Both the position numbers and the translations under genes were made by a program. DNA of 64,000 bases from Rhodobacter sp. (GTDB taxonomy: Bacteria; Pseudomonadota; Alphaproteobacteria; Rhodobacterales; Rhodobacteraceae): the NCBI GenBank assembly GCA_030065095.1, contig JASJDP010000004.1, positions 1-64,000 on the forward strand, in the 5' to 3' direction. Of the stretch, positions 1 through 9,821 are shown in pieces (the first letter of the stretch is position 1; each line of letters opens with the position of its first letter). The notes under the pieces are model-generated. The model saw only the letters and a program-made list of their open reading frames with translations. It did no database searches and was not told the DNA's origin.

Positions 1-1
1 G

Positions 2-110
2 CCGTCAGAAAATCGCCTCCCCTCCGGGGCGGGTCGGCGATGGCGCGGCGGCCTGCGGCCTTGATTCCGCGCCTGAAGACCGGTTGCGAACGGCGGCTCC
101 AGGCCAAAAC
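2..110. repeat. Right arm of palindromic repeat, copy A (truncated by window edge)
   Basis: This stretch matches 21678-21790 closely. The first 50-odd bases are almost identical, then there is a 2-base length difference, another near-identical block (ttgattccgcgcctgaaga at 61-79) and a diverged tail. The second copy is the right arm of a long inverted repeat, so the left arm of this copy probably lies just before the window. It sits immediately downstream of the 3' end of the large regulator gene. No open frame explains it. Confidence 0.75.
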
Positions 111-146
111 CGGCCGGAACACGGTTCCATGCAAAATCACCCCGCC

Positions 147-3100
147 CTAGCGAACCGACAGCAGGTCGCGCCAGGCCTGCCGCGCCTGTTGTGCGTCCGG
201 AGCGGATGCATCCGGCAGTTCGGCAAAAGCGGTTTCGATCAGATCCAACGCATCTTCATGGCGCCCGATGTCTTCGTAGAACCCCGCAAGGCTGGCACGG
301 GCCCGAAACGTCAGCAGCCCGGCCTGCGCCCGCTTTGCGGACCGAACGGCGGCGGCCAGTGCCGTTTCGGCCTCTGCAGACCGGCCGGCGCCGTGACGCG
401 CCAGCAGGGCGCCGCGCACGCGCAGATGTTCGGGCTCGAAATAGGACACACCGCTTGCCGTCGCCTGGCGCGCCGCGGCGTCGAGCTCTGACAGACCCTC
501 GTCGATACGACCCGCATGCAGACAGGCCTCGGCCAGCCAACCAAGTGCGTAAGGAGCGGCCAGCGCAGCGCCGGTCTGACGGTATTCTTCAAGCCCTCGG
601 CGCAGCAGCACCTCGCCATCGGCCTCCCCCAGACACCAGCGCGCGCGGCCGACCTGAATCAGGGCCTGCCCGTGCCATTGCTGCAGCGCAGGCGCCCGCG
701 CGGCTTCCATCGCGGCTTCGGCAAGCCTCAGGGCGTCGCGGGGCAGGCCGAGGAACGCATAGGTTCCTGCCGCAAAGACCCGGGCCATCGCGACGGTGAT
801 CGCGTGACCGGTCGCATCGGCCGATTGCACGATCCCTGCCGCCAGCGTACCGGCCCGCTCGACATACCCGCCAAACGCAGCGATCCATGCGGCGAAACAT
901 GACGCCCCGATGGCGGTGTCGAACCCGAACCGCCGGATCAGGCCGCCTTGCGCCGCCGTATCGCGACCCGGTCCGGCCCGGTCCAGATAGCCCTGGGCGG
1001 CAAAGAGATGCCCGCGATAGAACCGCCCGACCCCCAGCATGTACTGACCCGTGGCCTGGCAGACCGGATCCTGGCGCAGCTGCGCCTCGGTCAGGAATTC
1101 GGCCGCCAGCCCGATCGCCGTTGCGACATCGGCGCGTGTGATATGGTACCCCCACAACCCCCAGAGGATCGGTTCCAGCTGGTCATCCTGTCCCGGCTCG
1201 CCTCTGTCCACGGCCAGAGAACGGGCGCGGTCGTAGACCATGGCGATCTCGTCGTCGCCGAACCCGCGCGACGCCAGAACATGCGGGCCGAGGCGCAAAA
1301 GCAGGCGCTGTTCCAGCGCCGCCCGTTCGCTTTGGTCGGAAATTTCGGGAACGTGCCGCAATGCCGCACGATACTGTGCGGCGGCCTCGGACGGCGCCGA
1401 CAGCGCGGCAGCGCGGCGCCCGGCACGCCGGCGGTATTCGATGGCCTTGCGTGGACGGCTCGCGCGGGCGAAATGCCGAGCGATCAGTTCGGGTGCTGTG
1501 TCGGCATCGATCCCCGCCTGCGCCTCCAGCACCTCGCCCACCCGCAGATGACAGGCCGTCCGACGGTCGGCCAGCAGGGTGGAATAGGTCAGTTCCTGGA
1601 TCAGACCGTGTTTGAATTCATAGCAGCGGTGCGGCGGGCGGCCGACCGGATACATCAGTTCCGCCTCCTGCAACTGCCGCAGCCTCGTCTCCAACCCCTC
1701 GCCGGGCAGCGCCGTGACCGTCAGCAGATCGCCATGCGGCACCGCGCTGCCGAACACCGAGGCGATCTGCAGCACGTCGCGCGCCGCGGCCGAAAGCCGG
1801 TCGATGCGCGCGGCGACGGCGGATGGCAGGGACCCGGCGATGATCTCGGGCACAAGGTCTTCGGCCGGCAGACCCGGCTGAAGCAGCGCAAGGCCAAGTT
1901 CTTCCACGATCAGCGGCACGCCGTCCGCACGCAGCGCGATCGTATCGATCACATCCTGGGCGGCGGCGTCCGGCAGCACGCTGGCGGCCACGGCGCGCGC
2001 CTGCTCTGCCGGCAGCGGACCGAGGCCGAGGTTCAGAACCTCGCCGGACCCGATCCAGCCCGGCTCTGCGCCGGGGCGAAGCGTCGCCAGGATGAACACC
2101 GGTCTTTGCTCGGACGGCGCGGCGAGGCGTGTCAGCAGATTGGATGTCGACGGGTCCAGCCAATGCCCGTCCTCGACCAGCACGATCGGCGGCCGGTCGC
2201 CGAAGAGTTCGCGCAAGGCACAGATGATGGCGGCGCAAAGCGGCCCCGGTTCAAGCGATGCGGCGACGGATCCCTGCTGTCCGGACAGAAGCGTCCAGAG
2301 CGGGCCGACAACCTCCTCGGCAGGCAGACCAGCCGCTCTGGCCCAGCGGTCCAGTGCGGCCCGGCCGTCGGCGCCGGTCCGGCGGTCATGCGGCGCGATT
2401 TCCCGGCGCAACAGCTGCATGACCGGATATAACGGGCTTTGCCGGTGCTGCGGAGACCCGTTCAGACGGATGATGCCGGGATTGTCGGCAGCCGCCCTTT
2501 GCAGAAACTCGTAGGCCAGCCGCGACTTGCCCATCCCCGCATCGCCGGTGATCAGGGCGACCCCGCCCGTGCCGCTGCGGACCGCCTTCCAAAAGGCCAG
2601 CAACCGCTCCAGTTCGTCCGTGCGGCCCGCCAGCGGGGTCAGACGCCCCGTACGGCGCGACACGTCGAACCGGTTTGCAGACACGCGTTCGCGCCGGACG
2701 ATCCACCCGCGACCCGCCGGATGCGTTGCGCCCGCGCGGTCAGACGAGAGAGGCGCCATATCGAAAACGGCCTTGATCCGGCCGGCGAGGTCGTCGGACA
2801 CCAGAACCTCGCCGGCGCGTGCGGCGCGGCCAAACCGGGCGGCCGTCAAAACCGCCGCACCGCGCAGATCCATGCCACCGGACGGCGCGGGCGCCATCAG
2901 AACCTCGCCCCGCGCGATGCCGACGCAGGCGCGCAGGGCGGGGTCGATGCGGGCTTCGGCGCTCCAGGCGCAGATCGACAGCGCGGCCTGCACCGCCTGC
3001 TCTTCGACCGGTCCCCCCGTCGACGGTGCCGCAAAGACCGCCAAAAGGCGATCGGGACCTGCTGATGCGATCGCGCCGCCACCGTCACCGACCGTCTGCG

Positions 3101-4001
3101 CCGCCCGCCGCGCGGCCTCGTCAAGGGCGCCGGCGACCGCACCGGCGTCGACCGTTGCAGGGTCCGCGGCAAGATCCAGGTTGATGCAAAGCACGATCGC
3201 CACCTTGCGATCCGCCTCCACCGGGCGGGCCTGTTCCTCGTCGGCCTGAACGCGGCTTTCCGTGGCCGCCACGCCCTCGTCCCGCCGGATGCGGGCTTCG
3301 AGGTCTATGGTTTCCTGCGACGGTTCCGCATCCAGATCCCGCCGCAGCACTTCACGGCAGCGGTCGTACTGCTGCAATGCCTCGGCCCGCCGTCCGGTCC
3401 GTCGGTACAGCCGCATAAGGGCGCGGTGCGCCTGTTCCTGGGTCGGCTCGATGGCCAGAAACCGCGTTGCCGTGTCCTGAATCCGCGACATGTCGGCGTC
3501 GGTTTCATCCAGGCGCAACAGATCGGCCAACGCACCGAGCGCCCGGTTTCTGAGCCTCTGGCGTTCGAGCCAGAGCCATTCCTGGAACGGACCGGACCGG
3601 ATGGTCAGGCCGCTCAGGAAGTCGCCGGCATAAAGATCGGCCGCAGCCCGAAGATCTTGCGGCGCGCCTGCGCCGACGCGTGCCTCGAACTCGGTGGTGT
3701 CGGCCTGGCCGGGCTCGACCGTCAGCCTGACCGTGTCCTTGCTCGCCTGGAATGGCGCCAGTCCGGCCAGTTTCAGGGCTTTCTTCAGAACCGCCAGTTC
3801 CTGCCGCAAGCTTGCGCGTGCCTGGCCTTCGGCGCTTCGTGGCCAGAGCAGCGCGGCAAGTTCCTCGCGCGGCACGTCGCGGCCGCCCGATTGCACCAGA
3901 TATGCCAGCAGCGCCCACGACTTGCGGGTCGGCAGACGTTCCGTCTGTCCGCCCCTCTCGCCCAGCGTCGCGGTCCCGAACAGTCTGATTTGCGGTTCCA
4001 T
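147..4001 (-). CDS. BTAD-domain transcriptional regulator with AAA ATPase and TPR-like repeats
   Basis: A protein of about 1284 aa starting MEPQIRLFG. The start at 4001 is preferred because it opens directly into the winged-helix fold, whereas the 51 residues upstream look like untranslated leader. Order: an OmpR-like DNA-binding head (about 1-95), a bacterial transcriptional activation (BTAD) helical domain (about 96-240), a region resembling a degenerate nucleotide cyclase (about 265-430), an AAA/NTPase module with Walker A GDAGMGKS near 485 and Walker B IVLVEDGHW near 605, then a helical TPR-like C-terminal half. This architecture belongs to the SARP/AfsR-MalT-like group of ATP-dependent (STAND) regulators. 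The cyclase-like segment lacks obvious catalytic motifs and may be only a sensor. No target is visible; the 0.8 kb upstream separates it from the ABC operon. Confidence 0.85.
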   Translation of the reverse strand: MEPQIRLFGTATLGERGGQTERLPTRKSWALLAYLVQSGGRDVPREELAALLWPRSAEGQARASLRQELAVLKKALKLAGLAPFQASKDTVRLTVEPGQADTTEFEARVGAGAPQDLRAAADLYAGDFLSGLTIRSGPFQEWLWLERQRLRNRALGALADLLRLDETDADMSRIQDTATRFLAIEPTQEQAHRALMRLYRRTGRRAEALQQYDRCREVLRRDLDAEPSQETIDLEARIRRDEGVAATESRVQADEEQARPVEADRKVAIVLCINLDLAADPATVDAGAVAGALDEAARRAAQTVGDGGGAIASAGPDRLLAVFAAPSTGGPVEEQAVQAALSICAWSAEARIDPALRACVGIARGEVLMAPAPSGGMDLRGAAVLTAARFGRAARAGEVLVSDDLAGRIKAVFDMAPLSSDRAGATHPAGRGWIVRRERVSANRFDVSRRTGRLTPLAGRTDELERLLAFWKAVRSGTGGVALITGDAGMGKSRLAYEFLQRAAADNPGIIRLNGSPQHRQSPLYPVMQLLRREIAPHDRRTGADGRAALDRWARAAGLPAEEVVGPLWTLLSGQQGSVAASLEPGPLCAAIICALRELFGDRPPIVLVEDGHWLDPSTSNLLTRLAAPSEQRPVFILATLRPGAEPGWIGSGEVLNLGLGPLPAEQARAVAASVLPDAAAQDVIDTIALRADGVPLIVEELGLALLQPGLPAEDLVPEIIAGSLPSAVAARIDRLSAAARDVLQIASVFGSAVPHGDLLTVTALPGEGLETRLRQLQEAELMYPVGRPPHRCYEFKHGLIQELTYSTLLADRRTACHLRVGEVLEAQAGIDADTAPELIARHFARASRPRKAIEYRRRAGRRAAALSAPSEAAAQYRAALRHVPEISDQSERAALEQRLLLRLGPHVLASRGFGDDEIAMVYDRARSLAVDRGEPGQDDQLEPILWGLWGYHITRADVATAIGLAAEFLTEAQLRQDPVCQATGQYMLGVGRFYRGHLFAAQGYLDRAGPGRDTAAQGGLIRRFGFDTAIGASCFAAWIAAFGGYVERAGTLAAGIVQSADATGHAITVAMARVFAAGTYAFLGLPRDALRLAEAAMEAARAPALQQWHGQALIQVGRARWCLGEADGEVLLRRGLEEYRQTGAALAAPYALGWLAEACLHAGRIDEGLSELDAAARQATASGVSYFEPEHLRVRGALLARHGAGRSAEAETALAAAVRSAKRAQAGLLTFRARASLAGFYEDIGRHEDALDLIETAFAELPDASAPDAQQARQAWRDLLSVR

Positions 4002-4840
4002 GACCCCAGTTCTGCGTCGCCGAAAGATGCTAACGAATGAAATGGAACTGTCCGCAACCCCGGCGTGCGACTGGCCGGGCAAATCCGGCGTGACTTTTAC
4101 GTATATTTTATAGCAATTCAGCGCACCATGTCCGGTAAGCGTGTATTTGGTCAAGGCAGAAGTTTCGCCCGCTTTCCGGGCTCAAATTCCCAAACACCGG
4201 CTCAGGTCAGGTCTTCACTAAGCGATGCAATCGGTTTTTTTCGTGAATAATCAACAGCTAAAGCTGAAAGAACCGAAGTCACCTGCGGACAGCACGCAAC
4301 AAATCAGAAACCAGTCCGGCTGGCAAAGGCCATGTCACCTAGCTGACATTCGGCAGAGTTTTTTCGCGTCGTTAATTTTTTTGCATTTTTTTTATGGAAA
4401 CTCAGCGATCTTCTTGCGGTTGCCTTGCGCTCCGCTGCTTTGATCGGTCGTGCCGACGGGGAGTGAACCTGAAGCATGGCGCTGCCGGGATTTGGCGGTC
4501 AGCCTCAATAAAAACGACTGATGCGGGGGAATACGGTGTTCGTCATGTCCTAGTAATCAAGATTTTCGGCTGCTTGCCGGATGACGAGACCTTACCACAT
4601 TCCTTCTAAACCGGGCGCCGGGCCTTCGTGCCGGTCCCCCGCATCGCCCAACCCTCCTCAATACCAACCGAAACGCGCAGCGGATGCCGCTATTCTGGGC
4701 ATATTTTGCATTGCCCGCCCGAAAACCCGGCAATAGAACGGGCCATGGACCAGCAAAACGCTGCTGCGGATGGAAAACCCGGACGCAGCCGCCGAGATAG
4801 GCGGGACGCAATCAAAGCTGCCTTGCAGAGGAGGAAATCC
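4002..4840. other. Intergenic region without a convincing gene
   Basis: These 839 bases separate the divergent regulator (minus) and the ABC operon (plus). The middle part (about 4200-4420) is clearly richer in A and T than the rest and has T-runs near 4373-4393, as expected of promoter DNA for both directions. I looked for a thiamine-type riboswitch because the downstream binding protein is NMT1-like and did not find its conserved core. The frames here have poor codon use and no family match. Confidence 0.6.
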
Positions 4841-5848
4841 ATGCTTCACCGAGTCCTCACCGCCGCCGTGGCGATGCTGGGCCTTGCCGCCACGGCAGGC
4901 GCCCAGACCCAGGTACCCTTCGCGCTCGACTGGAAGTTCGAGGGCCCGTCGGCCCCCTATTTCGCCGCCATCGACAACGGCCATTTCGCCGCCGCCGGGC
5001 TGGAGGTCGAGATCGCCGCGGGACAGGGATCGCTCGACGCGATCCCGAAGGTCGCGACCGGCGCCTTTCCGGTGGGCTTTGCCGACATCAACAGCCTGAT
5101 CAAGTTCCTCGACCAGAACCCCGGCGCGCCCGTGATCGCCGCGATGATGGTCTATGACAAGCCGCCCTTCGCCGTCGTGGGCCGCAAAAGCCTAGGCGTG
5201 ATGACACCCGGCGATCTGGAAGGCCGCACGCTGGGCGCGCCGCCGCCCGATGGCGCCTGGGCGCAGTTCCCCGCCTTCGCAAGCGCCAACGGCATCGACG
5301 TCGGTAAGATCACGGTCGAACCGGTGGGGTTCCCCACGCGCGAGCCGATGCTGGCCGAGGGCGAGGTGGACGCGGTGACAGGGTTTTCCTTTTCCTCCTT
5401 CCTGAACCTCGTCCGGCTAGGCGTGCCCGAAGATGACATCTCCACCATTCTGATGGCGGACTACGGTCTGGCACTCTACGGCAACGCGGTGATCGTCAAC
5501 ACCGATTTCGCGGCCGCGAACCCCGACGTGATCAAGGGCTTTCTGGTCGCGGTGGCCGCGGGCTGGAAAGACGCCATCGCCGACCCGGCGACGGCGATCG
5601 CAAGCCTGGTCGAACGCAATCCGGCCGCCGACGCGGCACTTGAGGAACGCCGCCTGATCCTGGCAACCGAGGCCAACGTGGTCACCGACTACACCACCGC
5701 GAACGGCATGGGCGGGATCGACGCTGACCGCATGGCCAAGGCTCTGGAACAACTGGCCGAGACCTATGAGTTCCAGAATCCGCCCGACGCATCGCTTTAC
5801 TTCACCGATGCCTATCTGCCCGATGCGGGCATGCGGATGCTGAAGTAA
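4841..5848 (+). CDS. ABC transporter substrate-binding protein, NMT1/SsuA family
   Basis: A 335-aa periplasmic binding protein. The ATG at 4841 follows a strong ribosome site (gaggaggaaat, 4829-4839) and opens a clean Sec signal peptide (MLHRVLTAAVAMLGLAATAGAQ), so the longer in-frame extension upstream is rejected. The mature start TQVPFALDWKFEGPSAPYFAAIDNG is typical of the NMT1/THI5-SsuA-ThiY group, which binds sulfonates, taurine, nitrate or pyrimidine precursors. It is followed after 53 bases by the ATPase and permease genes, giving a complete importer. The substrate cannot be read from the sequence; no sulfonate monooxygenase or thiamine gene is adjacent, and the linked gene is an NAD(P)-dependent dehydrogenase. 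Confidence 0.88.
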   Translation: MLHRVLTAAVAMLGLAATAGAQTQVPFALDWKFEGPSAPYFAAIDNGHFAAAGLEVEIAAGQGSLDAIPKVATGAFPVGFADINSLIKFLDQNPGAPVIAAMMVYDKPPFAVVGRKSLGVMTPGDLEGRTLGAPPPDGAWAQFPAFASANGIDVGKITVEPVGFPTREPMLAEGEVDAVTGFSFSSFLNLVRLGVPEDDISTILMADYGLALYGNAVIVNTDFAAANPDVIKGFLVAVAAGWKDAIADPATAIASLVERNPAADAALEERRLILATEANVVTDYTTANGMGGIDADRMAKALEQLAETYEFQNPPDASLYFTDAYLPDAGMRMLK

Positions 5849-5901
5849 GACAGCCAGGCCGGCGGGATCCTGGTTCCGCCGGCAGGCCCGGTCCCTGCCC
5901 C

Positions 5902-6702
5902 GTGTCCGAACCGCTTATCGAAATCAAGGGCGTCAAGCACGCCTATCAGACCCAGGCCGGGCCCCTGCCCGTCCTCGACGGGCTGGACCTGAGCGTGCCC
6001 GAAGGCGGGTTTGCCGCCGTCGTCGGCCCGTCGGGCTGCGGCAAGTCCACCCTGACGCGCCTGGTCGCGGGTCTGATGAAGCCGGACCAGGGCGAGGTCT
6101 GGCTGCACGGGCAATTGGTCAAGGGCCCGAAGGCCACCGTGGGCATGGCGTTTCAGAATCCCGTGCTGCTGGAATGGCGCTCGATCCTGAAGAACGTGAT
6201 GCTGCCCTTGGAGATCGTGCCGACCAAGCTGTCGAAACGGCAGCAGGAGGACCGCGCGCGCAAGCTCTTGGCGCTGGTCGGCCTGGAAGGGTTCGAGGAC
6301 AAGCGGCCCTCGGAACTGTCGGGCGGCATGCGCCAGCGCGCCTCGCTCTGCCGGTCATTGGTGCACCAGCCCGAAGTTCTGATCCTCGACGAACCGTTCG
6401 GCGCGCTCGACGCCTTCACGCGCGAGGACCTTTGGCAAACCATGCACAGGCTCAAGGCCGAAGAGCCGTTTACCGGCGTGCTGATCACCCATGACCTGCG
6501 CGAATCGATCTTTCTGGCAGACGAGGTCGTGGTCCTATCCGGCCGTCCCGCGCATACGCAATATGTGATGGACGTGCATCTGAAGGGCCCGCGCGACCTC
6601 GAGCATCTCTACACGCCCGAAAGCGCGGAGGCGCTGAACATCCTGCGCCACCAGATCCAGATCGCCCAGGGCCGCGCGCCGGTCGAGGAGGCGGCCCAAT
6701 GA
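5902..6702 (+). CDS. ABC transporter ATP-binding protein (nitrate/sulfonate/taurine type)
   Basis: A 266-aa nucleotide-binding subunit starting at GTG. Walker A is GPSGCGKST (about 45-53), the signature is LSGGMRQR (about 140), and Walker B is VLILDEPFGALD followed by a switch His in LITHD. It is close to SsuB/TauB/NrtD proteins and should energise the importer formed with the binding protein before it and the permease after it. Its stop overlaps the permease start (ATGA at 6699-6702), indicating translational coupling. Confidence 0.93.
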   Translation: MSEPLIEIKGVKHAYQTQAGPLPVLDGLDLSVPEGGFAAVVGPSGCGKSTLTRLVAGLMKPDQGEVWLHGQLVKGPKATVGMAFQNPVLLEWRSILKNVMLPLEIVPTKLSKRQQEDRARKLLALVGLEGFEDKRPSELSGGMRQRASLCRSLVHQPEVLILDEPFGALDAFTREDLWQTMHRLKAEEPFTGVLITHDLRESIFLADEVVVLSGRPAHTQYVMDVHLKGPRDLEHLYTPESAEALNILRHQIQIAQGRAPVEEAAQ

Positions 6703-7460
6703 GCTGGCAGAAGGTGGGCGTTCCGATCCTCGCCATGGCGATCTTTCTGGTGCTGTGGGAGCTTCTGGTCTGGGCCAATGGCTGGCCGAACTACAAGATG
6801 GCGTCGCCGTCGGACCTCTGGCCGGCCTTCTGGAAGTTCAAGCACCTGTTCGTGTCGATGGGCTGGGACACCCTTTGGCGTACCGTCGTCGGCCTGCTCC
6901 TGGCGGTCGTCGTCGGCGTCGGGCTTGGCATGGTCATGGGATTTTCCCGGGTGATGCGCGACGCGCTCTACCCGCTGCTCGTCGGCTTCAACGCCATCCC
7001 CAAGGCCACCGTGGTGCCCATCGTCGCGCTGATGTTCGTCGGCGCCCATGATTTCAACACGGTGCTGATCGCCTTCATGATCTCGTTCTTCCCGATCGCG
7101 GTATCGGTGTCGATCGGCCTGTCGACGCTGGAGCCGGAATACCGCGACATCCTGCGCAGCCTGGGCGCCTCGCGGGTCACGATCTTCTGGAAGATCGCGC
7201 TGCCAAAGACCCTGCCCGAGTTCTTCGGCGCCCTGAAGGTCGCCGTGACGCTCGCTTTCATCGGCACCAACCTGATGGAGATCGTGTCCCCCCATGGCCG
7301 CGGGCTCGGCGCGCTCTTCGACAGCGGCAAGACCAATTCCGACTATCCGTTGATGTTCGCGGTGCTCATCGCGCTCGCCTTCCTCGGGATCGTGCTCTAC
7401 TACGTGGTCGTCGCGCTGGAGAAGGTTTTTGCCGGCTGGGCCGAACGCAGCCCGACCTGA
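6699..7460 (+). CDS. ABC transporter permease (SsuC/TauC-like)
   Basis: A 253-aa inner-membrane protein with about six hydrophobic segments and the EAA-type cytoplasmic loop (YRDILRSLGASRVTIFWKIALPKTLP, shown in parts: YRDILRSLGAS then IALPKTLP, about 148-172), which docks on the ATPase. It belongs to the BPD-transport family used for sulfonates, taurine, nitrate and hydroxymethylpyrimidine-like compounds. The start overlaps the ATPase stop. The homodimer plus two ATPases would form the importer. Confidence 0.92.
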   Translation: MSWQKVGVPILAMAIFLVLWELLVWANGWPNYKMASPSDLWPAFWKFKHLFVSMGWDTLWRTVVGLLLAVVVGVGLGMVMGFSRVMRDALYPLLVGFNAIPKATVVPIVALMFVGAHDFNTVLIAFMISFFPIAVSVSIGLSTLEPEYRDILRSLGASRVTIFWKIALPKTLPEFFGALKVAVTLAFIGTNLMEIVSPHGRGLGALFDSGKTNSDYPLMFAVLIALAFLGIVLYYVVVALEKVFAGWAERSPT

Positions 7461-7502
7461 CCCCCGGCGGACACTTGCAGGCGCCGCCCGGGGACGGACC
7501 GT

Positions 7503-8543
7503 ATGGCAGACATACCAAGAAAACGCGCCGCGCTGATCGGGCTCGGCATGGTATCGAAAACCTATGCCGACGCCATCGCCAACAGCCGTTCCGTGCAATT
7601 GGCGCAGGTCTTCGCGCGTCGTCCCGAAAGCCGGCAGGCCTTTCTCGACGCGCATCCCGGGCTGGGTGCCGCGGCCGCCGAGAGCGTCGAGGCCATCGCC
7701 GAAAATCCCGGCATCGACTTCGTCGTTGTCACCACCCCGCCGAACGCGCGGGCGCAAATTGTCGAAACGCTCGCCCGCGCAGGCAAACCCATTCTGATGG
7801 AAAAGCCGGTCGAACGGTCGCTTGAGGCCGCCACCGGTCTCGTGGAGATGTGCGAGGCCGCAAACGTCCCGCTGGGCATCGTGCTGCAGCACCGCGCGCG
7901 GCCCGTGGTGGGCGATCTGAGGCGGCTGATGCCGGATCTCGGCACGCTGGTGGCGGCCGAGGTCAACGTGCCCTGGTGGCGCCCGCAGGCCTACTACGAC
8001 GAACCGGGCCGCGGCACCTATGCCCGCGACGGCGGCGGTGTGCTGATCAGCCAGGCAATCCACACGCTGGATCTGATGCTGTCGTTCACCGGCCCGGTGT
8101 CCGAGGTCACGGCCATGGCCGCGACGACCGGCTTTCACCGCATGGAGGCAGAGGATTTCGTCTGCGCCGGGCTGCGTTTTGCGGGCGGGGCCGCCGGGCA
8201 GCTCTTTGCCACCACCTCCAGCTTTCCAGGGCGCGGAGAAACGGTCTGCTTGCATTTCACCCATGCCTCAGCCCGGCTGGCGGCCGGAGTGCTGCAGATC
8301 GACTGGCAGGATGGGCAGAGCGAAACCTTCGGCAAGGCGGCGGCGTCCGGCGCAGGCGCCGATCCGATGGCCTTCACCTCGGATTGGCACCGTTTCATCC
8401 TCGAGGATTTCGCCGCTGCCCTGTCCGACGCCCGCCCGCCCCTGGTCCCGGGCCGCGCCGCGCTAGAGGTGCACCGGCTGATCGACGCCATAGAGCGTTC
8501 GGCCCGTCAAGGACGACAAGTCAGCGTATCAAACGCGACATAG
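7503..8543 (+). CDS. Gfo/Idh/MocA family NAD(P)-dependent oxidoreductase
   Basis: A 346-aa cytosolic dehydrogenase. The N-terminal Rossmann fold has GLGMVSKTYADAI (about 12-24), and the family Lys-Pro pair lies in LMEKPVE (about 98-104). The C-terminal alpha/beta domain follows (VPWWRPQAYYDEPGRGTYARD and GGVLISQAIHTLDLM, with the usual His). Members act on sugars, inositols and related polyols. It lies 42 bases after the permease, so the transported compound may feed this enzyme; that link is inferred from position only. Confidence 0.85.
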   Translation: MADIPRKRAALIGLGMVSKTYADAIANSRSVQLAQVFARRPESRQAFLDAHPGLGAAAAESVEAIAENPGIDFVVVTTPPNARAQIVETLARAGKPILMEKPVERSLEAATGLVEMCEAANVPLGIVLQHRARPVVGDLRRLMPDLGTLVAAEVNVPWWRPQAYYDEPGRGTYARDGGGVLISQAIHTLDLMLSFTGPVSEVTAMAATTGFHRMEAEDFVCAGLRFAGGAAGQLFATTSSFPGRGETVCLHFTHASARLAAGVLQIDWQDGQSETFGKAAASGAGADPMAFTSDWHRFILEDFAAALSDARPPLVPGRAALEVHRLIDAIERSARQGRQVSVSNAT

Positions 8544-8590
8544 CGCGCTTTGACCGACGCACGTCCCGCGACGCCGGTCCCTGCTTCGGC

Positions 8591-9820
8591 TCAGGTCCGT
8601 ACCACACCCTCCGCGACCCAGCTGTCGAACACCGCCAGCGCCGCCTCGGCAAAGCCCGGGTCGTTGATATGGCAATCCAGTTCCCGCAGCTCCACGTTTT
8701 GCGGGCAGACCTTGCGCATCTCGTCGATAAAGGCCGCCAGCCCGTCGGCATCCTGCAGAGGCGCGCCCGGCCGGTCCCATTCGTTGCACCCGTGCAGAGG
8801 CAGCAGAAACACCAACGGCCCCGTCGCCAGGGCCATCCGCGCGCAAAGCGCACGCGCCACCTCGCGGCGTTCCCCGGCATCCAGCAGGGCACTTGAGAGC
8901 AACCGGTTATGAGCATGAATTTCCCGGCTTTTCAGCCGTTCGGGCGGGTCCTGCCAACCGACGAAATCCACAAGGTCATAGCAGCCCGGCGCGACGATCT
9001 GTGGCACGCCGGCCAGCCCCGCCGCCGTCATCCGGCTCTCGCCTGCGGTAATCGCACTGCCCATCAGATGATTGGCCACCTCCTGCGGCGCGAAATCCAT
9101 CACGCAGGCGAACGCGCCCTCGCCGGCGAGGGATTCGAACGCCCGCCCGCCCATGCCGGTCGCGTGGAACACTGACACCTCGAACCCGCGCTGCTCGAGC
9201 GCCGGCTTCAGCGGCACCATATAGCGCAACACGGTTTTTCCAAACGATGTCATGCCAATACGCGACAATGTTGAGACCGGCATCTCCACCGCCCGGGCGG
9301 CACCCAGGACAGCGCCCGCCGCCTGGGACAGCGACGCCTTGCAGATCGAGTTCAACCCATAAAGCCCCCCGGCCCACAGGATCATCTGCACATCCGCCGG
9401 CAAGCGATCCGGCGGGATCATCGGCGAGAAGCTGACCGTCGAGACGATGTATTTCGGCACGCCCAGGGGCAGCGCCGCGCAGACATCGATGGCCAGATCG
9501 GTGCCCATCGACCCGCCCAGCACGATCACGCCGTCGATCGCCCCCTCGGCCTGCAGCCGCGCCGCCAGAGCCGCCGCGCCGCGAGCCATGATCTGCATCG
9601 CGTGGTTTTCGTCGCCTGAACCGATCGCGGCCTCGATCGAACTGCCCGCCGCGGCCGCCACGTCATGCTTGGAGACATCCGTGGCCCGCGACGGGTCGCC
9701 CAGAACGCTGACATCCATCGTCACCGCCGCCGCCCCCTGGCCCTCGATGCAGGCCGTCAGATAGCCAAGCTCGTCATCCTTCGTGTCATAGGTCCCCACG
9801 ACCAGAATGCGCTTGCCCAT
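8591..9820 (-). CDS. Tm-1-like ATP-binding domain protein (UPF0261)
   Basis: A 409-aa protein beginning MGKRILVVGTYDTKDDELGYL, the conserved opening of the UPF0261/Tm-1-like family (named after the tomato Tm-1 resistance protein, whose N-terminal domain binds nucleotide). Further family motifs include VIVLGGSMGTDLAI and PKYIVSTVSFSP. Its biochemical role in bacteria is not settled. It is the last gene of the tctC-tctB-tctA unit, starting one base after the tctA stop, so it is probably co-expressed with the carboxylate importer. It converges with the dehydrogenase gene. Confidence 0.85.
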   Translation of the reverse strand: MGKRILVVGTYDTKDDELGYLTACIEGQGAAAVTMDVSVLGDPSRATDVSKHDVAAAAGSSIEAAIGSGDENHAMQIMARGAAALAARLQAEGAIDGVIVLGGSMGTDLAIDVCAALPLGVPKYIVSTVSFSPMIPPDRLPADVQMILWAGGLYGLNSICKASLSQAAGAVLGAARAVEMPVSTLSRIGMTSFGKTVLRYMVPLKPALEQRGFEVSVFHATGMGGRAFESLAGEGAFACVMDFAPQEVANHLMGSAITAGESRMTAAGLAGVPQIVAPGCYDLVDFVGWQDPPERLKSREIHAHNRLLSSALLDAGERREVARALCARMALATGPLVFLLPLHGCNEWDRPGAPLQDADGLAAFIDEMRKVCPQNVELRELDCHINDPGFAEAALAVFDSWVAEGVVRT

Positions 9821-9821
9821 C

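Noticed and set aside
948-2432. Plus-strand frame of 494 codons inside the large regulator gene
   Set aside because: Composition is Arg/Gln/His-rich without family motifs, and the minus-strand gene has clear domains along its whole length.
4155-4840. Possible thiamine riboswitch before the NMT1-like transporter
   Set aside because: The conserved TPP-aptamer core segments are not visible in 4155-4840 on the plus strand.
4628-4840. N-terminal extension of the ABC binding protein
   Set aside because: The in-frame extension lacks a ribosome site and would bury the clear signal peptide that starts at 4841.
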